In this document: positions 1 to 9,835 of the stretch, piece after piece | Position numbering within the stretch: the stretch's first letter is position 1 | Layout: the number at the start of each line of letters is the position of its first letter | Origin: Plumapathes pennacea | Lineage: Eukaryota > Cnidaria > Anthozoa > Antipatharia > Myriopathidae | DNA: 64,000 nt | NCBI GenBank assembly: GCA_964036295.1 | Contig: OZ038462.1 | Location: forward strand, 37,423,680-37,487,679 | Direction of reading: 5' to 3' | Program-made: the position numbers and the translations under genes | Notes under the pieces: model-generated | Told to the model about the DNA's origin: nothing | What the model saw: only the letters and a program-made list of their open reading frames with translations | The model's database searches: none

Positions 1-699
1 GACAATGTCGCAGATGGCCTCCGAACTTTACACATGAAAGGTATACCCATGAATACATTATCCCAAACCATACTGGTGCAATAGCAACGAGTCTAGGACG
101 GCATATTTTATTGGTTTTGGGGTCGACAATTGCCACACGCTATCTCAAGTTGGCTGCAGGGGCAAACTGTTTGATGGATCAAAGAGGGTTGCTCCTGGCC
201 TCGCACCTTTGGCCCAGAGCAGTCTAGCCTGAACAATTAGCAGGCTAGGCTTTACATGACATGTACTGTACAGTCGCTTCGTTGAATGTTTCTCCATTGT
301 CAAGTTGTCACGCTTTGGTTATACCTGATTGGTTTAGACCTGTGATTGATATAGTCAGAGAGAACACTTTATTTCCAGCAAGCAACTTGTGTGGGTTCAT
401 TATATTCCATAAAATTAATATTTCTCCGTTCTGGATTCCTGAATACCCTTTCATGGAAGCGAAGTGAGTTTCCCCTTCCTTACACACTAATTGAAACAGA
501 AGTCTAGGGCTACTTTGCATTCCTGCCCCTTCATGTACATCTTTTATACCTACACTGCATGAGAACATCACATTTAGGTGATTTAAGGGGCAATTCCTCT
601 TTTATTATATTTCAAATGTTTTAAACTCCGACAAAGGGCAAGCGCTCGAAACGTCATACACCGACCCTTTAAAAATAAATTGATTTGCTTGCTTTTCAG
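1..699. other. No gene recognised; LINE-like tail motif near the right end
   Basis: I see no supported coding exon here. At about 628-662 the text around gctcgaaacgtc resembles the 3' tails of repeats common in cnidarian genomes. It is followed by a polypyrimidine stretch and an AG at 698-699 that serves as the acceptor of the P-loop exon to the right. The short open frames at 261-571 look like chance openings on both strands. Confidence 0.4.
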
Positions 700-3240
700 G
701 AAATCTTGATAGAAGGGAAACTCGGAAAAATGGTAGAAAACTTCCCCTCTGCCCTGCTTCTCCTGGGGGGCGTAGGTCTAGCTGTTCACTACGAACAGCT
801 AGTACAATCTTTCGAGGGTGTGCCAATAATAATGGCGTATGGACACCCTGTGTCGGGGAAGAGTACGTCTGTAAATGCCGCCATGGCCGTTATCGGTCAA
901 CATAAAAATGTTTAGTTTCTAAATTGTATTTTGGATCATTTCACATTTTGGATCATTAGCAGTACCCTGGGTTCTTTGTTATCTAGAGAACTTGGCAATT
1001 GATTGTGCATTCAGATAAAAGTTGATCAAACTATCAATTCTCATTACATAACTCATACCGATTTTCTTCTTGAATAGCTGGGAGCATTTTTTGCTATAGG
1101 ATCAGGTGAAAGAATTAATTTACATTTTTTGCTTACTTTGGTAAGCGGCATTTGTAAAGGTGAAGTAATAGGCAATAGTTTTTTGCAACATTTCGCGAAC
1201 AAAGTTGCGGCCTGTTGTTGCACGTAATATTACCTTCGCATGCAACTTGTTGCAAAAAGTAGAAGCCGAGTCTACTTTTTACAACATGTTGCCGCAATTC
1301 GCAACACAAAATTTTGTTGCGTGCGTAGGTAATATTACGTGCAACACAACTTGCTACGCAACTTTGTTGCAGGACAAGTTGCAAGAAAATGTTGCCCGTA
1401 TTACTTCACCTTAATAACTAATACCTTGGTTGTAAATGTAAACTATGATCTCATTTGTGCTATTTTTTGTCTTGCAGAGTGCACATTTGCAGGAATGCTG
1501 CAGATGATTTGTAGCAGGACCCTACCATTTTGGTGGAATGATGCGCACAACTTTTCTATTTTAGAAAAGTTGGCAGTGATTGCATTCAAAAAGGTATGCC
1601 TTTCAACGCACTTTTAGCTTTTCCTGTACTTAAAATAAATTCGTGTGTATGGTTTTTCTGAGTTGTGCATTTAACGCAGGCTTATGATATTGTAATATAA
1701 CAAGAACCATACACTCAAAATAGTTTTTTTCAATAACACGTCAGCTTTTTCCTTTGTAGTTGGCTAATTTCTATCATCAAAAGGAGACAAAATCGAGCGT
1801 TGATAACCATGACTTAGTGGACGAAGAACCAAATTTCAACTTCAATTTTACCTCAATTCTTGCGTAAGCAACATTGCCAATTGAAGTAGAGAAAACAAGA
1901 AGTGCTCAGATGCGAAACTTCTTAAGCTGTCTGTCGTCAAGCTATCACTTTTCAGCCAATGAAATCTTAAAATTGAACCTGAATCCGTGCACTATTAGAC
2001 AGTGGCAATATTTTGGTCAAATCAAACAAAATTCAGTTTTCTTGCGTGTTTTCCCCGCTTCGACTCTTAATTTTGTTATTGTAAAAGACAAACTGACGTC
2101 AGTATTTTATGTGTCTGTCCTGTTATTGACATTACAGTATCAAAAACTGTGGCGCCTGGTGGATCCACATCTTTATGACAATGTTATGACGCGGATCATA
2201 ACCAATAAGAAGACAGACACATAAAAAAACTTCTTAAATATGTGTACTCCAAAGAAACCCTGGACCGACAATGAATGTTGACATTATCCCAAACTTGAAA
2301 ATTTATAATTTACGGTAACTCTAACATAATTAATTTTGTTTAAGGTACATTCAGTTCATCTCTTATTTTATAGCAAGGTTCTTACTTTCAAAAAAATATT
2401 GTTTATTAGTCCAACAAGACAACTGCCGCCAAGACGTTGAGCAGCCCCCGTACTGTGCCTATTGTAACCATGAACCCAGACTGTCTGAAAAAGAGAGGCA
2501 GACGCTGAAAAAATAATCAGGTACGTAACATTGTTTAATTTTGTGCCAAGTGGAACAAATGATTGTGAAGTCGTTGTCTTTGCAGTTTTATAATTGGGTA
2601 CACTGTAATATTTCTCGATTGCTGTGTTTGCTATCTGATAGTCCATCTCTTCTGTGTTGTTCGTGTTGTAATGGTACCGTTCTTCTGCAGGCCTTCCTCG
2701 CTTAACATCCAGGAAATTTCAATTTCCCCTCAGAGAAAAGATACTCCGGTTTACACGATGAGTGTTTATGCAAAATTATTAAGTTATCTATAGGTGTCTA
2801 TTACCACCGTCAACGGCTCCATGCTGGAGCAGGAAAAAGGCCTGAGTTAGAAGTATATCAGAAATGAAAAAGTAAACTGACTATAAACTTGCATTTTTTC
2901 AGAATTGCCATTAGAACTAATTTTCCAAGTGTTGTGTTTAAGTCACTCCTGCAAACACAGCATGCATTATATGTCCAACAGGGTGTTTTCCAGAGTGGCC
3001 GTTATTCCCTTTAAGAAAATAAATAACAAAAAACAGACACTGCAGAAATGCCTCGAACTGCAGTCAAGGCTTAAGAAAGCATTGGAGTCCGTTATACAGA
3101 GCGCAGGGATTCTTCTAGAACTTGGCACGGCGTTTGTGACCATGGAAACAGACAATCTGTTTGCATCACTGGAAGAAGATTCTGGGTTAGACATGAGAAC
3201 CCAGCAAAACTATGCCCTGGTGTTGTACGCGACAGGAAAG
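700..3240 (+). pseudogene. Multi-exon P-loop protein of unknown function, partial and apparently decayed
   Basis: I do not recognise this protein. Four exons can be placed by splice signals: 700-895, 1478-1593, 1760-1863 and 2903-3240. Exon 1 carries a Walker A motif, GHPVSGKST, at about 844-870, so nucleotide binding is likely. Junction phases agree: exon 1 leaves one base that exon 2 completes, exons 2 and 3 join in phase 0, and exon 3 leaves two bases. Exon 4 entered in that phase reads about 25 codons and then meets a stop near 3021. The more gene-like text (RVFSRVAVIPFKK and the helical stretch after it) lies in another frame from about 2980, which suggests a small indel. The 5' end and any exons after the donor at 3241 are not seen. 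It could be a host gene or the helicase-like gene of a large mobile element. Donor 895 (GTCAAC) is weak. Confidence 0.45.
1157..1412. mobile_element. Palindromic MITE, GTTGC-rich, in intron 1 of the P-loop gene
   Basis: The ends are a 14 bp inverted repeat: aaggtgaagtaata at 1157-1170 and its complement at 1399-1412. The interior is itself palindromic, with repeated GTTGC/GCAAC words and matching blocks such as acgtaatattacc near 1221 and ggtaatattacgt near 1329. It has no coding capacity; the open frames here on both strands come from the symmetry. I could not fix a target-site duplication, so the superfamily is open. Confidence 0.6.
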
Positions 3241-3790
3241 GTATGCTGATCATTGACTATAACAAATTGAGTGTCAATAATGTATAATACTTATATTATT
3301 ATTCGTTGTCATATGCAAGTACCATTTAGTATCTACATAAATAGCTGATCCGTGAGTTTGTTTGTTTAGCCCAAAATAGAGTGATTTCAATAAACCCGTG
3401 AAACAGTTTTTATTTGTGAGGGTGTACTAGTATCTAGTAAAGAGTATTTGTCTATATCTTCCCAAAATAACTCGGGAACACTGTGAACAAATCTTCACCA
3501 AATTTTCTGCAGTGATTCAAAACATCCATAGTGAATTGGTTCAAATGAAACGTACAACAAACAACAACAACAACAAAATATATATTACAATTGGGTACAA
3601 TTTAATATTAGGGTGTAGACCGACAAAAAGACAAACAAACAAACAACAATAAAAAAAAAGAAAAGAAAACAGCAACAAGAAACACTTTTTTGTAGGCGTA
3701 GCAGCAAGCCTGCATAAAGATTTTTCAAGGAATATATAATCAAGGTCTTGTGAAACCTCTTATAGTCTAAATAGTACAGCGGCCATAATT
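3241..3790. other. Intergenic, low-complexity A-rich DNA
   Basis: There is an (AAC)n-type tract at about 3550-3580 and an A-rich stretch with short caaa and aaaag repeats at 3625-3680. No supported gene. No parvoviral nickase (HUH) coding text is visible here, so the viral element to the right starts truncated. Confidence 0.5.
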
Positions 3791-3793
3791 TGG

Positions 3794-4072
3794 GTGAAAA
3801 GATCTGTTTCATCGGTGAGAGGTTCAGCATATTTACCAAGGATATATGGCAAATCTATAACCCTCAGTTTACCTTCCATAGATTCTAGAGAAGATCAAAC
3901 TGAAAAACAGGCTCTTTCCACTTGTGTTGGACTGGCACAAGAACTGTGTTGTGCCCAACCACAAAAAGATAGTCTTTTGCTCAGCGGACAAGAATCCACG
4001 GCATTCAGAAATTAGTCCTGGGTTTAAAGGCAAAGAGGAGATGAAGGAACTTCATGAACTTCGTGGAACAAC
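3794..4072 (+). pseudogene. Degraded 5' part of the endogenous parvovirus NS gene
   Basis: Open text in frame 2 (3794-4015) and then in frame 3 (up to about 4077) leads towards the intact helicase frame that begins at 4073. Stops and frame changes at about 4013-4075 separate the pieces. The segment is too short, and carries no recognisable HUH nickase motif, to be a complete NS N-terminus. I infer that this is what is left of the NS amino-terminal half after truncation and frameshifts. The assignment rests mainly on position next to the helicase. Confidence 0.4.
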
Positions 4073-4917
4073 ATGACGTTCGACGCGGAAGTGTCCTGGT
4101 TGGATGCTTTGCAGAACGTAAGTCAAGATTCATCGTACTTGATTTTGGAAACAAGCGAGAAGTTACTAAAGAGGTGGTTGGTAGAGACAGTGAACGCGCC
4201 GGGACGATCACCTACCATGAGAATGTTGGAGAGGATCGAGGTGATGAACAAGACCAAGATGAAAATCAACACAATACTATTCTTGGGTCCCTCGAATGGG
4301 GGGAAGAGTTTGGTAGCCAGGAGCTTGGTGAACTCGTTCAGGATGATCGGGCGAGCTCTGGGGGGAATGAATGCGACATTCTTCCTGGAGGATTGCCTGA
4401 ACAAGAGAGTGATCCTTCACGAAGAACCGATAATAATAGAACAGACGCAGGAGGTTTTCAAGACCCTGATGGAGGGTACCACAACTATGGTCAACAGGAA
4501 GGGGAGGACCATGGTGCAGATGGCAAGGACGCCATATGTGGTGACGGCCAATACCGTACCCTGGGGGGACCTAAGGGACAGAGCCCACAAGCAGGCGTTC
4601 GAGAACAGGTGCGTCATCTTGAGAGTCAGTACCAAGCCTTGGCTAAAAGAATTCAACGGAGAAATCCATCCTGGGGCATGGCGGACTATTCTCGAGCAAT
4701 GGAGGAGGGTTGGGGTCAAGAGACCTGGAGAGCAATTGGGCTTCCGACCGAAATGTATAAAGCCTACATCACCGAGCAGTTCGAGCGACGAATGCAAGAG
4801 CAGTCAGGAGGAAAGTTCATTGGAGTCTCAGTCCAGTGCATCATCCAAGACGAGTTCGGAGAAACCAAAGTCTTCCCAGGCAAGCAGTGGAGCGACATCG
4901 GAGGACAATCAAAGTGA
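4054..4917 (+). CDS. Long ORF overlapping NS in another frame; candidate parvoviral accessory (NP-like) protein
   Basis: A 287-codon frame in frame 1 overlaps nearly the whole NS helicase frame, which is in frame 2. It starts 19 bases before the NS ATG. The product is very hydrophilic and rich in Gly, Glu, Asp and Gln. Its last third has a more structured look: a Trp-containing segment with the motif SWGMADYSRAMEEGW at about 4669-4713, followed by an amphipathic stretch. Parvoviruses of the chapparvovirus/hamaparvovirus group carry a nucleoprotein ORF overlapping NS1, and position and size fit that. Chance is the alternative: the region is purine-rich and stop-poor. I have not been able to compare it with known NP proteins. 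Confidence 0.4.
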   Translation: MNFVEQHDVRRGSVLVGCFAERKSRFIVLDFGNKREVTKEVVGRDSERAGTITYHENVGEDRGDEQDQDENQHNTILGSLEWGEEFGSQELGELVQDDRASSGGNECDILPGGLPEQESDPSRRTDNNRTDAGGFQDPDGGYHNYGQQEGEDHGADGKDAICGDGQYRTLGGPKGQSPQAGVREQVRHLESQYQALAKRIQRRNPSWGMADYSRAMEEGWGQETWRAIGLPTEMYKAYITEQFERRMQEQSGGKFIGVSVQCIIQDEFGETKVFPGKQWSDIGGQSK

Positions 4918-4972
4918 TATCGACATTGAAGCATTGAGTGACAAAGAGGCAGAGTTCACGAGAGATGGGTGA
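4073..4972 (+). CDS. Endogenous parvovirus NS1-like SF3 helicase (C-terminal half)
   Basis: An open frame of 299 codons. A Walker A box, GPSNGGKS, sits at residues 72-79. It is followed by a Walker B-like hydrophobic-HEEP segment and a sensor-like VVTANT segment at the usual spacing for superfamily 3 helicases of parvovirus NS1. In a virus, NS1 unwinds the genome and, through a separate nickase domain, initiates rolling-hairpin replication in the nucleus. The nickase domain is missing here, so this is a truncated, non-viral copy fixed in the host genome. The C-terminus is Ser-rich and acidic. The first ATG in frame was taken as start, but the true N-terminus lay upstream. The stop at 4970-4972 is followed directly, in the same frame, by text leading into the capsid frame. 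Confidence 0.75.
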   Translation: MTFDAEVSWLDALQNVSQDSSYLILETSEKLLKRWLVETVNAPGRSPTMRMLERIEVMNKTKMKINTILFLGPSNGGKSLVARSLVNSFRMIGRALGGMNATFFLEDCLNKRVILHEEPIIIEQTQEVFKTLMEGTTTMVNRKGRTMVQMARTPYVVTANTVPWGDLRDRAHKQAFENRCVILRVSTKPWLKEFNGEIHPGAWRTILEQWRRVGVKRPGEQLGFRPKCIKPTSPSSSSDECKSSQEESSLESQSSASSKTSSEKPKSSQASSGATSEDNQSDIDIEALSDKEAEFTRDG

Positions 4973-5056
4973 AGTGGAAGTAACCTTCTTAGAGCTTGGG
5001 CAGGAGCAGTAGATGATAGCCTAAAGCACACTACCGGATTTGACGCTAAAAAGTTT

Positions 5057-6304
5057 ATGCGAAAAGCAACTGGAAAGACTACCAGAGCCGACAATGCTGA
5101 AGAACTAGGGGAACAATCAGAGGGGGCACCGGGAGGAATTGTAACACCCTCTCAGTTTAACATGAATCAGCATGATTTCGTAGATCTGAACTTCAGTAAG
5201 AGCTATATACATTATATTATAAACTGTGGTGGAACTCAAGGACAGCCGATGGTAGTAGTGATGGGAGACGAGAAAGGAGACGGATGGGGCTATGAGGTAC
5301 AGACAGGATGGAGCCTGCTACCGTACTGGACGCTGAACAAATACTTACGACCGAGCGACAAGAGCGGAGGACATTTTAAGTTTAACGGTGGAGGTGTAAT
5401 AATGAGTAATTTTGTAGCACTGATGGATGGTGTGAACACCGCATCAGGATCGATAGATTTAACCACCACACCGAGTAATCAACCATTTTTTTTAACGTAC
5501 CAAGACAATAAAGGCATGTTACCACCAGTACCTATTAATCGTGGTGCAGGGTTGAATGGGTATGGGAAGCACAATTTTCCAGAATCGAGGGATGAGGGTA
5601 CATTACCAGAGTTTGAGTTTAACATTACCCAAAACTATGGAGGAGCTTGTCCAGTGTACAATCAGGTAGATAAGCAAGATGCAGATTTGGTATTTCAGAG
5701 TATGGGAAAGATGATGGAAGAAGACTGGAACCTCATGAATAGTGGCCAGTGGAAGATTTACCATTGTGGTACTGACCCAATAGTAATGACCTGGGAAGGG
5801 GAGGACAAGTACTATGTGATGGGGGCACCAATAAGTGCAAATGAGATAGATGTGAGTGAATGGAAAGGAGTGCATACTAAGCATACCCAGAGGAACGGAG
5901 CACAGGTGTTAGGACAGCCAGGGTTGGGGTTAGGTCCTTTAACAGGTCTACATAAGTTTCAGAGTAGTGGATATGAGACACCTTTGGATACCAAGGATGG
6001 GATAAACCCTTTGGTACAACAAGTAGGAGGAATGAACGCACCCACGATAGAAACAGCAGTTGCAGAATGGAACCATGTATCAGAAATGTTATGGAAACCA
6101 GAAGGAGACAATGAGGATGCAGGAAAGAGAAAGAGAAAGACAGGGTTGAAGTTAACTAGTGAAGGTCTGGTACGATCAATAGATCCAAAGAGCCATAGCG
6201 AGCTGAAGGCACGATTGAAGAGAAGCAGTGAGATAAAGAAGAGTGAGATTGTTAGAACAGGCAAGTTCACAAGAGAGAAAGGATATGGAAGATACCTTGT
6301 ATGA
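5057..6304 (+). CDS. Endogenous parvovirus capsid (VP)-like protein, N-terminal and central part
   Basis: A 415-codon frame. Open text in the same frame begins right after the NS stop (from 4973), but 5057 is the first ATG. The protein has a basic/acidic N-terminus, then beta-rich text with many Gly, Asn, Trp and Tyr, as expected for a parvovirus jelly-roll capsid subunit. No phospholipase A2 motif is visible, which fits chapparvovirus-type VPs and many short-capsid relatives. The frame ends at 6304 while capsid-like text continues in frame 3 from about 6290, so one indel breaks the gene. Assignment as VP rests on position downstream of an NS helicase, size and composition. I did not recognise a specific conserved capsid motif. 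Confidence 0.6.
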   Translation: MRKATGKTTRADNAEELGEQSEGAPGGIVTPSQFNMNQHDFVDLNFSKSYIHYIINCGGTQGQPMVVVMGDEKGDGWGYEVQTGWSLLPYWTLNKYLRPSDKSGGHFKFNGGGVIMSNFVALMDGVNTASGSIDLTTTPSNQPFFLTYQDNKGMLPPVPINRGAGLNGYGKHNFPESRDEGTLPEFEFNITQNYGGACPVYNQVDKQDADLVFQSMGKMMEEDWNLMNSGQWKIYHCGTDPIVMTWEGEDKYYVMGAPISANEIDVSEWKGVHTKHTQRNGAQVLGQPGLGLGPLTGLHKFQSSGYETPLDTKDGINPLVQQVGGMNAPTIETAVAEWNHVSEMLWKPEGDNEDAGKRKRKTGLKLTSEGLVRSIDPKSHSELKARLKRSSEIKKSEIVRTGKFTREKGYGRYLV

Positions 6305-6803
6305 AGAGATAAGTGATGAAGAAGATGAGGAATTAGGAGAATGGAGGACAAGTGAAGGAAGAGCTTACGCAGTAAGCGTACAGAAAGGACAGGGAATGAA
6401 CAGGTCATTTAAGTATGGGGTACCACATGGAGGAGTGCTAATGAACAGGGCACCAGAATACAGTACCAATACACCATGTAAAGATGCAGTAAATGTAACA
6501 GATGATCATACCATGCATGGGCAAGATATAATGTCAGGGATCGCGTACAATACAGTGAGACCTTGTTTTTTGCTAAAGTTAATGCCGTTCTTACAGACGG
6601 ATGATAAAGTGCACAAATATTGCATGAGCTTTGTAGCAAACTACCATTGCAGTATTACTGTAAAGAGGAACCAGTTGAGGTACTGGGGTCCAGAGTACTA
6701 TGTAAATAGGAACAGGAAGACTAACGATAATTGGATTATGCCTACTGGGTATAATGGATTTGGGTTAAGAGGTGCACCGAACCCTACCGCACCATACTAT
6801 TAG
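6243..6803 (+). pseudogene. C-terminal continuation of the capsid-like gene, in a shifted frame
   Basis: This 186-codon frame overlaps the end of the preceding capsid frame by 62 bases and carries on the same kind of protein: an acidic patch, then Asn-, Tyr- and Trp-rich text ending in Pro-Tyr-Tyr. I read the pair as one capsid gene split by a single small indel between about 6270 and 6304. A separate small gene is less likely because its first 15 codons would simply be the frame-shifted tail of VP. A polyadenylation signal follows 66 bases after the stop. Confidence 0.55.
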
Positions 6804-6868
6804 AGTAATTGTACTGGTGGATAGGTTAAGAGTTTTTTGGATGATTGTATTTGATTGTAGTTTAAATT

Positions 6869-6874
6869 AATAAA
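6869..6874 (+). terminator. Polyadenylation signal AATAAA after the capsid-like gene
   Basis: AATAAA stands 66 bases after the stop at 6803 and just before a short TA microsatellite (about 6893-6905). It is a plausible ancestral viral poly(A) signal or the right limit of the viral insertion. No terminal hairpin is recognisable on either side. Confidence 0.4.
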
Positions 6875-6905
6875 AAGAGAAGTTGGAACATATATATATA
6901 TATAT

Positions 6906-7580
6906 GTGAAATTTAATTATTTTTTTGTTTTATGTGTACACCGGGGTAATGATAAAGTACAATCAGCGAAATTTCTCTTTCTAGCCGGCTAGTCAGCCTG
7001 CATCGCCTTCAAACCCTCCAGTGTCCTCCAATGAAACTCTGTTCAGACTGCCGATTCAACAGCTGTCCCTCCAAACACCCAAACTCAAGTGTGATGTTGC
7101 AATATCTTGTTGACCTGAGTAATATCTGCAGGCAAGTCTCTTCCCCTACCGTTGGATAGCTGCTGTTCAGTGTCACTGGTTAGTGCTAACCATGTACAGG
7201 TAGTTATTAATGAGCGCTCATTAATTCAGTACAGGAAGTTAACAGAACCCATTCCAGTTTCACTGGCACTCAGATGCCAAGGCCAACCTGACAGCAACAG
7301 GTGGAGTCAAGTGGAACAATGGGAAAGACTGTTTTTACTATGCTTGTTGTCCCACAATTAACCTGGCCAACTATTTTTTGGGAAAATCACTTGCATGCAA
7401 CCAAAGCCCTGGTAGATCATGCCCAACCTTCTGTCACCTTCAGACATCCCAGTGTTGGAAACTAGGCTGATCGAGTTTTGTAAACATTTTATCTCAAAAG
7501 ACTTCCAGCAGATTTAATTGACCCTTTTATATTATCACATGCGCAGTGCGTGTAAGTCTGGGAAATGTCAATCTCATAGG
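6906..7580. other. No gene recognised
   Basis: Unique-looking sequence between the viral element and the Gypsy remnant. The only open frame of note (7152-7361) has no recognisable feature. Confidence 0.4.
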
Positions 7581-7599
7581 GTGTGTGTTTGTGTTGTAA

Positions 7600-8035
7600 T
7601 GAGTTGGTGAGCAAACAGTCTTGTGTGATGCGATCAGGTTTTTGTAACAAGAGAAGTGAGGGAATGTGTAATAGGATTACATTCCCTGTAGTAACATATT
7701 CCGTGCAGACACTGCAGTCACATCCCGTCTGAAGATTTGTGTTACATCATCAATTTTATTTTTGTTTCCATTTATTACCATATAATGATTCTATTCTGTG
7801 TTCATCTAATTCGGAAACGCCTAGGAAATGCCTATTATCTTTTGTAATGTTTGTAATCAATAGCCCTATTATCCTGTATACTACATCAATCTGTGTAACA
7901 TTCGATTAGTTCAGAGTTAGACTTGGGCATTCCCTCTGTAAAGCCATTTTGCAGAAGCTCAGGAATAAAGTAAAGTCCACAGTTACAGATTTGCTGTCGA
8001 AGTCTTTGATCTTCACTGCTACATCTCTTGGCGCC
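7600..8035 (+). repeat. Putative 5' LTR end and tRNA primer-binding site of a Gypsy element
   Basis: AATAAA at 7964-7969 lies about 55 bases before a possible LTR end in ACA at 8021-8023. TGGCGCC at 8029-8035 follows, a usual start for a primer-binding site complementary to a tRNA 3' end. Gag-like coding begins soon after. The left LTR boundary cannot be fixed because I see no second LTR copy in the window. Confidence 0.35.
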
Positions 8036-8306
8036 TGATAAGGAACTTAGCAAACTCAAGTTTAAAGCGCGTACAGAACAATCTTGGATCATGGAGCTGA
8101 CCGAAGACAAGAAGTACGAACTTGAGAAGAATCGTGTCCTTATGATTCTCCAGTCGAAGGAAAGTCCAGTCAAAATCGCAGAACTTGCTGAAATGTACAA
8201 AGCCAATTTCAAAGCAGACCTGAAGGAGTGGAAGAGTCGATTCATAACGATCAAGGCGTTTATAAAGATCAGCTGTTCTGCCTTGGTGTCAGCCTTAAAA
8301 AGATGA
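8028..8306 (+). CDS. Small ORF at the start of the Gypsy element, possible winged-helix (LOTUS-like) domain
   Basis: A 92-codon frame without a convincing ATG at its 5' end; the first internal ATG is at 8091. The text MILQSKESPVKIAELAEMYK at about 8142-8201 has the look of an OST-HTH/LOTUS repeat: hydrophobic helix, SPVKIAEL turn, second helix. The resemblance is weak. Its stop overlaps the ATG of the gag frame at 8303, so it may be the N-terminal part of the same polyprotein or an unrelated captured exon. Confidence 0.25.
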   Translation: MAPDKELSKLKFKARTEQSWIMELTEDKKYELEKNRVLMILQSKESPVKIAELAEMYKANFKADLKEWKSRFITIKAFIKISCSALVSALKR

Positions 8307-8827
8307 GTGCCGAGAATTCTATGGTGGTTCGGTACTTGGCAAGACCACATTTCTCTTTGTTCTTTGGATTTAGTGACAACAAGAATAAAGGCGTCGCTTA
8401 CCGGGTATGGCGTTTCAAGGTTGACAGCGCCATTCAAGAAGGACTTCACGCGCCTGAAGTAATCGCGGAGCAAATCCACAAATCACTTCAAGGAGAAGCC
8501 AAGAACAAAATCATTGGTTTTGGTCCAGGAACGTCTGTAGAACAGATTCTAGGACAACTGGACCAGTTTTATGGCGACAAACTTTTATCTCGAGCCTACA
8601 AAATGCACCAGCAAGAGGGCGAAGAAGTCTCTGCGTTTGTGTCTCGTCTGGACAATAAAATCCAGCAGGTGAAGAACCATGGTGCCGAGCTGTTGCTCGA
8701 TGAAGAAGCAGTCGATCGCCAACTATGGCTCCTGTTTTGGCAAGGCCTCAAAGAGACGGTAAAGGATAAGGCACAAGAAAGAATCGTGCAAAAACTTTGC
8801 CGAATTGATCGTCGCCACACGATATAG
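8303..8827 (+). pseudogene. Gypsy/PNMA-type gag fragment
   Basis: The product starts MSAENSMVVRYLARPHF. A helical core with VAYRVWRFKVDSAIQEG, then SLQGEAKNKIIGFG, then ILGQLDQFYGDKL is the layout of retrotransposon gag (capsid-like) domains related to the PNMA family. Gag would assemble the particle that packages element RNA in the cytoplasm. The frame closes at 8825-8827, before the zinc knuckle. Downstream text up to 9080 needs frame changes, so the gag-pol polyprotein is broken. Confidence 0.6.
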
Positions 8828-9086
8828 CGAAAAAGAAACAACACTGCCCCAGGCCCCCTGAAGAGTGGCATGCCAAAACACCCATTCGGAAGTACTGGGA
8901 TCAAATGACTCTGATTCTTGTTCACCGGAATGGCTGGCAGAAGTGTGTTCTGCCATGACAAGGGAAGTGTGACAGGCCCTGCAACCTCTCACTGGCAATA
9001 CGCCCAGAGGAGAAAGCAGTCCTTCCCGTGACAGAGCACCCCACTACAGCAGGCCAGGTGACCAGCAGCCCAGACAGCTGCCCACC

Positions 9087-9208
9087 TGTTTACGTTGTGG
9101 CCAGAAGGGACATGTGCGGAAAGGATGTAGGAATGCCCCTCTCCCCCTGAGCAATGGTCAGCAGCCGGGAAACGACTTTGCACCTCTGTTGCGGGGCAGC
9201 CAGAGGCA
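9087..9208 (+). pseudogene. CCHC zinc knuckle of the Gypsy gag
   Basis: The motif CLRCGQKGHVRKGC (C-x2-C-x4-H-x4-C) is encoded at 9087-9128, a nucleic-acid-binding zinc knuckle normally at the end of gag. The frame runs on to a stop at 9208-9210, immediately before the ATG of the protease frame at 9209. Confidence 0.65.
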
Positions 9209-9835
9209 GTGAACCACCCGGAGCCCCACCCTCAGCTGATGCGTACCTTGGACTCCCTAATTGGAGAGGCAAATGAGTGCGCAGCTCGCCTGGATGGTCA
9301 TCCCTGTCTTGCCCTGTTGGACACAGGCAGCCAAGTGACATCTGTTTCCCAGTGTTTTTATCAACAACATCTTTCTAACCGACCACTGCGACCAGTGGAC
9401 AGGTTAGTGAAAGTTGTAGGCAGAGCTAGACAGAATGTACCATTTCTTGGGTACACTGAACTGAACATTTGTCTCCAGGATGCTGGAACCAACAAAACTT
9501 TCCCTACACTTGCTCTTGTTGTTCCTGATAATGAGTACAACCAACGTGTCCTGCTCATTATAGGAACTAATGTGACAAAGCAGTGTAAGGAAGAATGCCA
9601 ATGCAGAAATGGCTACGACTTTCTGCGATGGGTAGCTGTATCACCAGTGTGGAAGCGAGCATACAACCCCCTCAGATCCTGCGAACACTTTCAGAACAGA
9701 TGCTCCAGCAGATTGGCCAAGGTTCGTTCTACATTACGACATCCAGTCACTATTGCTGCTAAACAGACTGCAGTACTTTGGGGATTAGCTCAATCCAACA
9801 CCATAACAACTGCCTTACAATTACCCCTGCCATAA
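9209..9835 (+). pseudogene. Gypsy retropepsin (aspartic protease) segment
   Basis: A 208-codon frame. The active-site motif ALLDTGSQVTS is at about 9310-9342. The flap region and a hydrophobic strand pair follow (ALVVPD and VLLIIGTNV), the layout of retroviral-type proteases that cut the polyprotein. The tail holds a spacer of unclear function and ends at 9835. An intact pol would continue into reverse transcriptase in the same frame, which it does not do here. Confidence 0.65.

Noticed and set aside
1133-1414. Open frames on both strands in the GTTGC-rich block
   Set aside because: Symmetric by-products of a palindromic MITE.
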